NCBI RefSeq assembly: GCF_002211305.1
Contig: NZ_LOKW01000006.1
Span: forward strand, 185,089 to 249,088
Length of the DNA stretch: 64,000 bases
DNA from: Rhizobium sp. R634
Lineage (GTDB): Bacteria > Pseudomonadota > Alphaproteobacteria > Rhizobiales > Rhizobiaceae
Direction: 5' to 3'
Each line of letters opens with the position of its first letter. The stretch's first letter is position 1. Under the pieces are notes generated by a model that was given only the letters and a program-made list of their open reading frames with translations, was not told the DNA's origin and ran no database searches. Positions 26,305-34,735 of this stretch are shown piece by piece. A program made the translations under genes and the position numbers.

Positions 26305-26342
26305 TGCATCGCACAAGACTACTTGACTATTTGTGCGTTGCA
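26305..26342 (+). promoter_or_regulatory. Candidate PhaR-type operator pair upstream of the phasin gene
   Basis: Two TGC-N3-GCA motifs (TGCATCGCA 26305-26313 and TGCGTTGCA 26334-26342), centres 29 bases apart, sit inside a near-perfect 12-bp inverted repeat (TGCATCGCACAA/TTGTGCGTTGCA). PhaR/PhbF-family repressors of phasin genes recognise TGC-N3-GCA-like sequences. The second site ends 41 bases before the phasin ATG. Confidence 0.55.
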
Positions 26343-26383
26343 GCTACCCTGCCGCCACCCCAATAGCCCAACGGAGGACGGTC

Positions 26384-26761
26384 ATGTTCAACTTCGACGA
26401 TGCCAATAGGAAGAGCAAGGAAGCCGTCGATACGGCGCTGAGAACCTATTCCGACACGGCGAGGGGCTTTCAGGCGATCGCCACCGAAGCCGCCGAATAT
26501 TCGAAAAAGTCCTTTCAGGACGCGGTGACGCACTTCGAAACGCTGGCCGGCGCCAAGAGCTTCGAGGCCGCTTTCGAATTGCAGACAAGCTACGTCAAGT
26601 CCGCCTATGAAAGCTTCGTCTCCGAAACGACGAAGCTCGGCGAAATGTATGCCGATCTCGCGAAATCTGCCTACAAACCCTATGAGGCGCCGATCGCTGC
26701 TGCTGCCGCCGCCGTCAAGTCGCCGAAATCGCCGCAGCCGGCGACGCCCGCTGCCGCGTGA
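26384..26761 (+). CDS. Phasin family protein
   Basis: A 125-residue amphipathic helical protein. MFNFDDANRKSKEAVDTALR, GFQAIATEAAEYSKKSFQDA and FEAAFELQTSYVKSAYESF match the phasin family (PF09361), which coats polyhydroxybutyrate granules. The last 25 residues are an Ala/Pro/Lys tail. The start at 26384 follows GGAGG. It has its own terminator, so it is probably monocistronic. Candidate PhaR sites upstream would couple expression to the presence of polymer. Confidence 0.9.
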   Translation: MFNFDDANRKSKEAVDTALRTYSDTARGFQAIATEAAEYSKKSFQDAVTHFETLAGAKSFEAAFELQTSYVKSAYESFVSETTKLGEMYADLAKSAYKPYEAPIAAAAAAVKSPKSPQPATPAAA

Positions 26762-26803
26762 TGCAGATTCAGTAGCGCAACCTCCGCTACATATTGAAAA
26801 ACG

Positions 26804-26838
26804 AAGACCGGCTACGCATCTGTAGCCGGTCTTTTTTT
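26804..26838 (+). terminator. Factor-independent terminator of the phasin gene
   Basis: A perfect 12-bp stem (AAGACCGGCTAC/GTAGCCGGTCTT), 6-base loop and seven T residues. Confidence 0.92.
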
Positions 26839-27032
26839 GTTTCCACTTTCATTGCTGCGTCCGCCAGAGATCGGCCGGGGACTTTTTTAGTCTTTCCCGT
26901 GCATGCCGGCATTTCTTGATTGCAGTGTCTGACAGGGGGCTTAAAATCGGCCCATTATGAACTAAGTTAGTGTTTCAGATATTCGGCGGGAAAAGCACCC
27001 TCCCATGCTCTGCCGGATTGATCGAGGAATGA

Positions 27033-27392
27033 ATGACAATGATCGCAAAGCCGATCCGGATGCAGAACGACAGCGAAAGGAACGGGGACAACGGAAATCG
27101 CGGAACCTCGGTCATCACGCGCACCAAGCCGAAGACCAAGAAGCCCAACCTCTACCGCGTACTGCTTTTGAATGACGACTACACTCCCATGGAATTCGTC
27201 ATTCATATTCTGGAGCGTTTTTTTCAGAAGGATCGTGAAAGTGCCACCCGCATCATGCTGCATGTCCACAACCACGGCGTCGGCGAATGCGGAATATTCA
27301 CATACGAGGTAGCGGAAACGAAGGTCAGCCAGGTGATGGACTTCGCCCGGCAGCACCAGCATCCGCTGCAATGCGTCATGGAAAAGAAGTGA
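27033..27392 (+). CDS. clpS: ATP-dependent Clp protease adaptor ClpS
   Basis: A 119-residue adaptor that binds N-degron substrates and passes them to ClpAP. A disordered N-terminal extension (about 38 residues, basic) precedes the core [21 protein letters not shown] with the Asn-Asp-Asp of the N-degron pocket, then [23 protein letters not shown]. Either ATG at 27033 or 27039 could start it; AGGA lies close upstream. clpA follows 10 bases later, giving a clpS-clpA operon. Confidence 0.95.
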   Translation: MTMIAKPIRMQNDSERNGDNGNRGTSVITRTKPKTKKPNLYRVLLLNDDYTPMEFVIHILERFFQKDRESATRIMLHVHNHGVGECGIFTYEVAETKVSQVMDFARQHQHPLQCVMEKK

Positions 27393-27402
27393 GGATCTCA
27401 AC

Positions 27403-29892
27403 GTGCCAACATTTTCGCCTAGCTTAGAGAAGGCGCTCCATCAGGCACTGACCTTTGCCAACGAGCGGCATCATGAATATGCCACGCTCGAGCATCTGCT
27501 GCTTGCCCTGATCGACGATGCCGATGCGGCCGCGGTCATGGGCGCCTGCAATGTCGATCTCGACGCGCTGCGCAAGACGCTCGTCGAATATGTCGATAAC
27601 GAACTTTCCAACCTGATCACCGGATATGACGAGGATTCGAAACCAACCTCCGGTTTCCAGCGTGTCATCCAGCGCGCCGTCATCCACGTGCAGTCTTCCG
27701 GCCGCGAGGAAGTGACCGGCGCCAACGTGCTCGTCGCGATCTTTGCCGAGCGCGAGAGCCATGCCGCCTATTTCCTGCAGGAGCAGGAGATGACCCGCTA
27801 CGATGCGGTCAACTATATCTCCCACGGCATCGGCAAGCGGCCGGGCGCTTCGGACTCTCGTCCGCCGCGCGGCGCCGAGGAAGAATCGGAAAGCAAGCCG
27901 ACGGCACGCGGCGGCGAGGAAGAGGGCGGACCCAAGAAGCAGCAGGATGCGCTCAAGGCCTATTGCGTCAATCTCAATGAGAAAGCCAAGGGCGGGAAGA
28001 TCGATCCGCTGATTGGCCGTCACGCCGAGGTGAGCCGCACCATTCAGATTCTGTGCCGCCGTTCGAAGAACAATCCGCTCTACGTCGGTGATCCGGGTGT
28101 CGGCAAGACGGCGATCGCCGAAGGTCTCGCCAAGCGCATCGTCGAAGGCAAGGTTCCCGAAGCGCTCGCCGATGCGACGATCTTCTCGCTCGACATGGGC
28201 ACGCTGCTTGCCGGCACGCGCTACCGCGGCGATTTCGAAGAGCGTCTGAAGCAGGTCGTCAAGGAACTGGAAGAATATCCGGGCGCCGTGCTCTTCATCG
28301 ACGAAATCCACACCGTCATCGGTGCGGGTGCGACGTCGGGCGGCGCCATGGATGCATCCAACCTCTTGAAGCCGGCTCTTTCGTCCGGTGCGATCCGCTG
28401 CATCGGTTCGACCACCTACAAGGAATACCGTCAGTTCTTCGAGAAGGACCGGGCGCTGGTCCGTCGCTTCCAGAAGATCGACGTCAGCGAACCGTCGATC
28501 AATGATGCGATCGAGATCATGAAGGGCCTGAAGCCCTATTTCGAAGAATATCACCATCTGCGCTACTCGAACGACGCCATTAAGTCGGCCGTCGAGTTGT
28601 CGGCTCGTTATATCTCCGACCGCAAGCTGCCAGACAAGGCGATCGACGTGATCGACGAAACGGGTGCGGCCCAGATGCTGCTGCCGCCCTCCAAGCGCCG
28701 CAAGCTCATCACCGAAAAGGAGATCGAGGCGACGATCGCCACGATGGCGCGCATTCCGCCGAAGACCGTCTCCAAGGACGATGAAGCCGTGCTTGCCAAT
28801 CTCGAGCAGGAACTGCGCTCGGTCGTCTACGGCCAGGATATCGCGATCGAAGCCCTTTCGACCTCGATCAAGCTGGCGCGTGCCGGTCTTCGCGAGCCGA
28901 ACAAGCCGATCGGCGCCTATGTCTTCTCCGGCCCGACCGGTGTGGGCAAGACCGAAGTGGCAAAGCAGCTTGCTTCGTCGCTCGGCGTCGAGCTCCTGCG
29001 CTTCGACATGTCGGAATATATGGAGCGGCACACCGTTTCCCGTCTGCTCGGCGCACCTCCCGGCTATGTTGGCTTCGATCAGGGCGGTCTTCTCACAGAT
29101 GGCGTCGATCAGCATCCGCATTGCGTGGTCCTGCTCGACGAAATTGAGAAGGCCCATCCCGACATCTACAACATCCTGTTGCAGGTCATGGACCACGGCA
29201 CGCTGACCGACCATAACGGCAAGAAGATCGACTTCCGCAACGTCATCCTGATCATGACGACGAATGCGGGCGCGTCCGAAATGGCCAAGGCCGCGATCGG
29301 CTTCGGTTCGTCCAAGCGCACCGGCGAGGACGAGGAGGCGCTCACCCGTCTCTTCACGCCGGAGTTCCGCAACCGTCTAGACGCGATCATTCCCTTCGCG
29401 GCGCTGCCGACGGCCGTCATCCACAAGGTCGTGCAGAAGTTCATCATGCAGCTGGAGGCCCAGCTTTCCGAAAGGAACGTCACCTTCGACCTGCACGAGG
29501 ACGCGATCGCCTGGCTGTCCGAAAAGGGTTACGACGAGAAGATGGGCGCCCGCCCGCTTGCCCGCGTCATCCAGGACACCATCAAGAAGCCGCTTGCCAA
29601 CGAAATCCTCTTCGGCAAGCTGAAGAAGGGCGGCGTCGTCAACGTCACCGTCGGTCCGAAGGAAGACGGCAAGCCGGGTATCGTGCTGGAGGCCATACCG
29701 GATACGGCCCCGATCAAGCCGAAGCCGGAGGCCGAGGTCGCGCATCCCGAAGCCGATGACGAGGACGACGGCGAACTGAAGACGAAGACGGCTCGCAAGA
29801 CCCGCGCCAAGACCGTCCCGCGGGCCGAGCCGGAGGTCCGCGACGCTCCGAAAAAGGGTAGCGCGGTTCCGAAGGTTCCGCGCAAGAAGTGA
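27403..29892 (+). CDS. clpA: ATP-dependent Clp protease ATP-binding subunit ClpA
   Basis: An 829-residue AAA+ unfoldase with an N domain (1-145, ClpS-binding), D1 Walker A GDPGVGKT near 230 and Walker B LFIDEIHTV, D2 Walker A GPTGVGKT near 505 and LLDEIEKAHPD. The ClpP-docking loop region is in D2. Starts with GTG. Unusual is a tail of about 60 residues after the AAA+ core, first acidic (EADDEDDGE) then Lys/Arg-rich, which E. coli ClpA lacks. Confidence 0.96.
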   Translation: MPTFSPSLEKALHQALTFANERHHEYATLEHLLLALIDDADAAAVMGACNVDLDALRKTLVEYVDNELSNLITGYDEDSKPTSGFQRVIQRAVIHVQSSGREEVTGANVLVAIFAERESHAAYFLQEQEMTRYDAVNYISHGIGKRPGASDSRPPRGAEEESESKPTARGGEEEGGPKKQQDALKAYCVNLNEKAKGGKIDPLIGRHAEVSRTIQILCRRSKNNPLYVGDPGVGKTAIAEGLAKRIVEGKVPEALADATIFSLDMGTLLAGTRYRGDFEERLKQVVKELEEYPGAVLFIDEIHTVIGAGATSGGAMDASNLLKPALSSGAIRCIGSTTYKEYRQFFEKDRALVRRFQKIDVSEPSINDAIEIMKGLKPYFEEYHHLRYSNDAIKSAVELSARYISDRKLPDKAIDVIDETGAAQMLLPPSKRRKLITEKEIEATIATMARIPPKTVSKDDEAVLANLEQELRSVVYGQDIAIEALSTSIKLARAGLREPNKPIGAYVFSGPTGVGKTEVAKQLASSLGVELLRFDMSEYMERHTVSRLLGAPPGYVGFDQGGLLTDGVDQHPHCVVLLDEIEKAHPDIYNILLQVMDHGTLTDHNGKKIDFRNVILIMTTNAGASEMAKAAIGFGSSKRTGEDEEALTRLFTPEFRNRLDAIIPFAALPTAVIHKVVQKFIMQLEAQLSERNVTFDLHEDAIAWLSEKGYDEKMGARPLARVIQDTIKKPLANEILFGKLKKGGVVNVTVGPKEDGKPGIVLEAIPDTAPIKPKPEAEVAHPEADDEDDGELKTKTARKTRAKTVPRAEPEVRDAPKKGSAVPKVPRKK

Positions 29893-29911
29893 GATACGTC
29901 ACCGAATTGGA

Positions 29912-29936
29912 AAGGGCCGGGTTTTCCCCGGCCCTT
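29912..29936. terminator. Hairpin terminator after clpA
   Basis: A perfect 10-bp GC-rich stem (AAGGGCCGGG/CCCGGCCCTT) with a TTTTC loop, but only a short T-run. It probably ends clpA and may also serve the converging acetyltransferase gene. Confidence 0.65.
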
Positions 29937-29987
29937 AACTGCGTGTAAGTTTGCGACCGGCCATCCTCGCGGAAGGGCAACACCGGC

Positions 29988-30440
29988 CTACAGAGGCTTT
30001 CGGAAGAACACGACGCGCTGTGTCTCCTTAAATCCCAATGCGGCATGCATCGCATGGCTGGCTGAATTCTCAAGCAGCGCGTCTGAGCCAAACTCAACAC
30101 ACCCAAGCGACTTCCCCCAATCAGCAACAACATTGCAAAGCAATCGTGCGATGCCCTTTCGTCTGTCGATGGACCGGACATAAATTCCTTCGAGGAACAG
30201 AACGGGCGAGCTGCTGCATCCATTCACGTAATCATGCCGCAAAGTGGCTTCGGCAAACCCGACGGCTTCATTCGCAGCATTGCGAGCGATGAACGCAATG
30301 GCTTCTCCATTTTCTGAAAGAAACGCCCGGTTCAACTCGGCTCGATGATCTTCAAGCGAGTGATGCGGCCATAGCGCAGCGCGAAGCTGCGCCCAGGGCT
30401 CGACATCTTTTATCGTCGCAATCTCGATAATCGATTCCAT
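29988..30440 (-). CDS. GNAT acetyltransferase, aminoglycoside 6'-N-acetyltransferase-like
   Basis: A 150-residue GNAT enzyme closely patterned on the AAC(6')-I group: WAQLRAALWPHHS, GFAEATLRHDYVNGC, FLEGIYVRSIDRRKGIARLL (acetyl-CoA binding), SDALLENSASHAMHAALGFKET and a final RVVFFRKPL. Chromosomal members often confer little or no resistance, so the natural substrate is open. The start at 30440 follows AGGGAA. Codon use is less GC-rich than in the surrounding genes, hinting at acquisition. Confidence 0.85.
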   Translation of the reverse strand: MESIIEIATIKDVEPWAQLRAALWPHHSLEDHRAELNRAFLSENGEAIAFIARNAANEAVGFAEATLRHDYVNGCSSSPVLFLEGIYVRSIDRRKGIARLLCNVVADWGKSLGCVEFGSDALLENSASHAMHAALGFKETQRVVFFRKPL

Positions 30441-30517
30441 ATTGCGGTTCCCTTCTGGCCGCAAAAATCGTGACGGGTCGGTGCGCAGAAAGCTTCTTGT
30501 TAAGGCGATGAACGGCC

Positions 30518-30949
30518 TTACGCCAGCGCGGCCCTGATCTTTTCGGCATTGGCAGCGAGCACGGCGCCATCCTCCATCTTGCCGGAATGCGGCTTGAGCG
30601 CCACGCCCTCATGGCGAGGGATGACGTGGAAATGCAGGTGGAACACCGTCTGCCCGGCGGCCGGTTCGTTGAACTGGGCGACGAACACGCCGTCGGCGTC
30701 AAAGACGTCCTGGACCGCATTGGCGACCTTTTGGACGACTGTGATCGCATGGGCGAGGGTGGCGGGATCGGCGTCGAGGATATTGCGGGAAGGCGCCTTC
30801 GGAACGACGAGCACATGGCCCGGCGCCTGCGGCATGACATCCATGAAGGCGACCGTATGCTGATCTTCATAGATACGGTGCGAGGGGATCTCTCCGCGCA
30901 GGATCTTGGCGAAGATGTTGTTATCGTCATAGGCGGCCGATCTGGTCAT
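30518..30949 (-). CDS. HIT family hydrolase
   Basis: A 143-residue histidine-triad protein. NIFAKILRGEIPSHRIYED opens the fold, DVMPQAPGHVLVVPK follows, and the triad HLHFHVIPRHEG lies near residue 100. HIT enzymes hydrolyse or transfer nucleotide phosphoramidates and similar compounds; the physiological substrate is unknown. It is the last gene of a leftward run with the FemAB-like, GDPD and RidA genes. Confidence 0.92.
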   Translation of the reverse strand: MTRSAAYDDNNIFAKILRGEIPSHRIYEDQHTVAFMDVMPQAPGHVLVVPKAPSRNILDADPATLAHAITVVQKVANAVQDVFDADGVFVAQFNEPAAGQTVFHLHFHVIPRHEGVALKPHSGKMEDGAVLAANAEKIRAALA

Positions 30950-31003
30950 CGCGAAATCTCCTCGTTTTCTGCTTGATCGGGTAGCGCGGTCGGCGGGGCC
31001 GCG

Positions 31004-32194
31004 TCAATCCTCCTGCAGGCGCTCGCCCTTGCGGAAGGGGCTGTGCTCGCTCAAGATCTCGCCCATGTGCTCGACATCGGCCCGCTCGCGCGCGAGATAG
31101 TCGCCGATCGCCCGGCGAAGGCCGGCATGGGCGACATAATGGGCGGAATGCGTCGTCACCGGCAGGTAGCCGCGGGCGAGCTTATGTTCACCCTGCGCGC
31201 CGGCTTCGACCCGCTTCAGCCCTTTCGAAAGGGCGAAGTCGATCGCCTGGTGGTAGCAGACCTCGAAATGCAGGAAGGGATGATCCTCGATGCAGCCCCA
31301 GTGACGGCCGTAGAGCGTTTCGCCGCCGATGAAGTTGATCGCGCCGGCGATATAACGCCCGTCACGTTTGGCCATGACGAGCAGGATGTCGTCGGCCATG
31401 CGCTCGCCGATCAGCGAATAGAACTTGCGGGTGAGGTAGGGCCGGCCCCATTTGCGGCCGCCGGTGTCCATATAGAATTTGAAGAACTGGTCCCAGATGC
31501 GTTCCGTCAGGTCTTTCCCGGTCAGCCAGTCGATGCTGATGCCGTTTTCGAGCGCGGCGCGGCGCTCCTTGCGCAAGGCCTTGCGTTTGCGCGAGGCAAG
31601 CGTTTCGAGAAATTCCTCGTGATTGGCATAGCCGTCATTGATGAAATGGAACTGCTGATCTGTACGATGCAGATAGCCGTCCATCTCGAAGACGCCGATC
31701 TCGTCATCGGGCACGAAAGTGACATGGGCCGAGGAGATGCCGAGCCGGCGCACGACCTCCTTCAGGCTTTCGGCGATGGCGCTCTGGATCGGCAACCGCT
31801 GCAGCCCCTCGGCGACGAGAAGGCGAGGCCCGGTCGCGGGCGTGAACGGGATCGAGCACTGAAGCTTCGGGTAATACCGCCCGCCGGCCCGCTCGAAGGC
31901 GTCGGCCCAGCCATGGTCGAAGACATATTCGCCCTGGCTGTGGCTCTTGAGATAGCTGGGCAGGGCGCCGATCAGTTCGCCGCGATCGGTCTCGAGCAGC
32001 AGATGGTGCCCGAGCCAGCCGGCTTCGGCAGTGGCCGAACCTGATTCCTCCAGCGCCGACAAAAAGGCGTGGGAAACGAACGGGTTATAGGCAAGCGTAC
32101 TGCAGGCCTTCGACGCCCCGGAAAGCTTGGACCAGCTCTCCGGGGAAATCGCGGTGAAGGAGCGTTCTACACGAATGGATAGTTCATCAGTCAT
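31004..32194 (-). CDS. GNAT/FemAB-like protein (DUF482 family)
   Basis: A 396-residue protein of the peptidogalycan biosynthesis/FemAB-like group (DUF482). Recognisable blocks are YNPFVSHAFLSALEESG, GWLGHHLLLE, HGWADAFERAGGRYYPKLQ, FVPDDE, SRKRKALRKERR, NFIGGETLYGRHWGC and HFEVCYHQAIDFA. The fold is a pair of GNAT domains, so an aminoacyl or acyl transfer is expected; the substrate is not known. It lies between the GDPD and HIT genes on the same strand. Confidence 0.85.
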   Translation of the reverse strand: MTDELSIRVERSFTAISPESWSKLSGASKACSTLAYNPFVSHAFLSALEESGSATAEAGWLGHHLLLETDRGELIGALPSYLKSHSQGEYVFDHGWADAFERAGGRYYPKLQCSIPFTPATGPRLLVAEGLQRLPIQSAIAESLKEVVRRLGISSAHVTFVPDDEIGVFEMDGYLHRTDQQFHFINDGYANHEEFLETLASRKRKALRKERRAALENGISIDWLTGKDLTERIWDQFFKFYMDTGGRKWGRPYLTRKFYSLIGERMADDILLVMAKRDGRYIAGAINFIGGETLYGRHWGCIEDHPFLHFEVCYHQAIDFALSKGLKRVEAGAQGEHKLARGYLPVTTHSAHYVAHAGLRRAIGDYLARERADVEHMGEILSEHSPFRKGERLQED

Positions 32195-32271
32195 GGGGCA
32201 AATGCGAAGCCTGTGGGGAGATGGTTCGGCTCTGCCTCAGTCTGCGCATGATCTTGGCCAAAAAGCGAGCG

Positions 32272-32991
32272 TCAAACCGCCACACGCGGGTCGAAGCCCT
32301 CGAAGGTCATCTGATCGGCATTTTCGAACGTGCGCCGGCGTGCCTCTTCGTCGCGCACCGTCCAGGTGATCACGGGAATGCCCTTCTCGCGTTCGCCTGT
32401 GATGAAGGCGTTCGGCAGATCGCCATAATAAAAGGAGATGAAATCGAGACCCATCTCCATTGCCGCGGCATGCGTCTTGATCTCTTCCGGCGTATTGCCG
32501 TTGGCGGTCAGTCCGAGCGGGTAGGGTGCATCGAGCGCCTTCAGATCGCGCAGCAACCAGTGGTCGAAGCTCATCAGCGCGACCTGGCCCTCATAGTCCT
32601 GAAGCACTTCGAGCACGGCTTCGGCAAATCCCTCGTCATCGGCCTCGCGGCCCTTGAGTTCCAGCACCAGCGGCACCTTCCCCTGGACGAGATCGAGGAG
32701 CTGACGGAGCGTCGGTATCTTGTCGCTCGTGCCGCCGACGGCGATCAGCCCAAGTTCCCTCGATGTGCGCTCGCGAACGTCGCCGTTGAGATTGCACAGG
32801 CGCTTCAGATCCTCGTCGTGAAAGATGATCGGCACGCCGTCGGAGGCGTAGTGCAGGTCGCATTCGATCGCAAAGCCGGCTTCGACGGCGCGCGAGAAGG
32901 CCGAAAGCGTGTTTTCCCAGACGTGCTTGTTGAGGTCGTGATAGCCGCGATGGGCGACCGGCGCGTCCTTGATCCAGGCCGCATTCGTCAT
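32272..32991 (-). CDS. Glycerophosphodiester phosphodiesterase family protein
   Basis: A 239-residue TIM-barrel phosphodiesterase. The catalytic signature is present: HRGYHDLNKHVWENT near 14 (catalytic His, then Glu-Asn), ECDLHYASDGVPIIFHDEDLKR near 43-63 (metal-binding Glu/Asp and second His), and VLELKG near 108. It would release glycerol-3-phosphate from deacylated phospholipids. No signal peptide, so cytoplasmic. Its ATG overlaps the RidA stop by four bases (ATGA). Confidence 0.92.
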   Translation of the reverse strand: MTNAAWIKDAPVAHRGYHDLNKHVWENTLSAFSRAVEAGFAIECDLHYASDGVPIIFHDEDLKRLCNLNGDVRERTSRELGLIAVGGTSDKIPTLRQLLDLVQGKVPLVLELKGREADDEGFAEAVLEVLQDYEGQVALMSFDHWLLRDLKALDAPYPLGLTANGNTPEEIKTHAAAMEMGLDFISFYYGDLPNAFITGEREKGIPVITWTVRDEEARRRTFENADQMTFEGFDPRVAV

Positions 32992-33458
32992 TCGGCGATT
33001 TCCATGATAGCATCGATCTCGACGGCGGCGTTCAGCGGCAGGGCTGCCATGCCGACGGCGGCACGCGCATGTTTGCCCGCCTCGCCGAGCACGCCGGCAA
33101 TCAGGTTCGACGCGCCGTTGATGACGAGATGCTGCTCGACGAAATCAGCCGCCGAGGCGACGAAGCCGTTCAGCTTGATGACGCGCCGGATGCGGCCGAG
33201 ATCGCCGCCAAGTGCCGCCTTCGCCTGGGCGAGGATGTTGACGGCGCAGAGTTCGGCGGCGCGCTGGCCGCCCGCAACGTCGACCGTCTTGCCGAGATGG
33301 CCGGATACGGCGACCTTGCCGCCTTCGAGCGGCAGCTGGCCGGAGATGTAGAGAAGATTGCCGCTGATGACATAGGGAACGTAGTTTGCGGCAGGGGCTG
33401 CGGCTTCGGGCAGGTTTATCCCCATCTCACTGAGGCGCGCTGCGATTTCATTGGACAT
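32988..33458 (-). CDS. RidA/YjgF family protein
   Basis: A 156-residue protein in the RidA/YjgF superfamily, which deaminates reactive enamine/imine intermediates. Features are NLLYISGQLP, CAVNILAQAKAALGGDL and NGASNLIAGVLGEAGKHARAAVGMAALP, ending AVEIDAIMEIA. It is longer than archetypal RidA (about 128) and the usual C-terminal Arg context is changed to ARAAVG, so the exact subgroup is uncertain. The start at 33458 follows GCGGAG. First gene of the leftward run. Confidence 0.85.
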   Translation of the reverse strand: MSNEIAARLSEMGINLPEAAAPAANYVPYVISGNLLYISGQLPLEGGKVAVSGHLGKTVDVAGGQRAAELCAVNILAQAKAALGGDLGRIRRVIKLNGFVASAADFVEQHLVINGASNLIAGVLGEAGKHARAAVGMAALPLNAAVEIDAIMEIAE

Positions 33459-33594
33459 TTTCGTCTCCGCTTTTGTTGTCAATGTTTCAAAAATTATGCA
33501 TCAAGACTAGAATCTTTAATATGACAGCTTCGAGCCTCGATTTGGCCGAAAGAGTTCATATAACATTGCGGCCGAGTCCAACAGGAGTGAATGA

Positions 33595-34431
33595 ATGTTC
33601 CGATCGTCGCTTGCCGCTCTGCTTCTCGCCAGCGTTTCCGCCAATGCATGGGCGGGCGCGCCTGCGGCGAGCGCGGCGATAGCGACCGGCCTCGTCGCCC
33701 ATCGCGCCGTCTACGATCTGGAGCTGAAGGACGCCTCGGACCGCTCGGGCATCGCCGCCATGTACGGCCGGATGGTCTATGAATTCGACGGCAACTATTG
33801 CCAGGGCTTCACCACCAATTTCCGCTTCGTGACGCAGATCGATACCGGCGACAGCGTGCGCGTCAGCGACCAGCAGACGAAGACCTTCGAGAACCTGAAG
33901 GACGGCAAATTCACCTTCGATACCAAGTCCTTCACCGACCAGCAGCTCGACAAGGAGGTCAACGGCGCGGCCGAAGATCGGCCGGATGGAGTCAAGGTCG
34001 ATCTGAAGCAGCCGGCAAGTCGCGAGCTCCAGCTGGCCGAAAGCCGCTTTCCCACGGAACATATGCTGGATGTGATCCAGAATGCCAAGGACGGCAAGCG
34101 CTTCTTCGAAGCCCGCGTCTTCGATGGTTCCGATGACGGCGATAAGTCGCTGGTGACGACGACGATCGTCGGCAAGCAGGAAACACCGGTGACCGACGAG
34201 GCCGATGCCGGCAACGCCGGCGCCTTCTCCAAGACCGCCTTTTGGCCGGTGACGATCGCCTATTTCAACGAAAATGCCAAAACCGATGCGGTGCCGGTCT
34301 ATCGCATGTCCTTCAAGCTTTATGAGAACGGCATTACCCGCGATCTGACCATGGATTACGGCGATTTCGTCCTGACGGGAAAGCTCGCCAAGCTCGAGCT
34401 GCTCGACCGCAAGGCAGAACCTTGCAACTGA
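33595..34431 (+). CDS. eipB: Cell envelope integrity protein EipB (DUF1849)
   Basis: A 278-residue periplasmic protein with a Sec signal peptide (SLAALLLASVSANAWA, cleavage near residue 20). LVAHRAVYDLEL opens the DUF1849 fold, a beta-spiral cup described for Brucella EipB. The two conserved Cys, in NYCQGF and at the extreme C-terminus (EPCN), match those that form a disulfide there. The role is in envelope stability. GGAG lies about eight bases before the ATG. Confidence 0.88.
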   Translation: MFRSSLAALLLASVSANAWAGAPAASAAIATGLVAHRAVYDLELKDASDRSGIAAMYGRMVYEFDGNYCQGFTTNFRFVTQIDTGDSVRVSDQQTKTFENLKDGKFTFDTKSFTDQQLDKEVNGAAEDRPDGVKVDLKQPASRELQLAESRFPTEHMLDVIQNAKDGKRFFEARVFDGSDDGDKSLVTTTIVGKQETPVTDEADAGNAGAFSKTAFWPVTIAYFNENAKTDAVPVYRMSFKLYENGITRDLTMDYGDFVLTGKLAKLELLDRKAEPCN

Positions 34432-34735
34432 GCCGTCTGCGGCTGTCATAGATCCATCTCGCAGCGGCATTCGCGGCGCCGGATGTTTCCTGCATTCGTC
34501 ATCTCCCCATTTTGCGTGACGGGCGCGTGGGCGAATGCGGGGCGCTTTCTCAGTACAATATTCCAAACGGAATGTTTTGCTTGCATTTATGCCGAACGGA
34601 ATGTATGGGCACCGGCATTCCACACGTAAGGCATGGGATCGTCCGGGAGAAATCCGGATCGTTCCGCCCGGTGGCATCTTCGAAGAGGATGCTGTTCGCC
34701 TTGCGGAGGTTCAACCGGAAAAGGAGTATAAAGGC
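34432..34735 (+). other. rpsB upstream region (304 bases)
   Basis: No gene is supported; open frames here are extensions of rpsB without a ribosome site. It contains a candidate promoter (34581-34609), and a direct repeat AACGGAATGT at 34566-34575 and 34595-34604. The transcript leader would be about 120 bases, long enough for S2 autoregulation, but I cannot identify a defined leader fold. Confidence 0.45.
34581..34609 (+). promoter_or_regulatory. Candidate rpsB promoter
   Basis: TTGCAT (34581-34586), a 17-base spacer, then TATGGG (34604-34609). The -35 and spacing are good, the -10 is weak. Confidence 0.35.

Noticed and set aside
27424..29214. A 596-codon open frame antisense to clpA
   Set aside because: Shadow of clpA; composition is typical of antisense translation and no independent evidence exists.
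34535..34735. N-terminal extension of ribosomal protein S2
   Set aside because: S2 proteins start at [11 protein letters not shown], the ATG at 34736 has AAGGAG, and the upstream part covers the promoter candidate.
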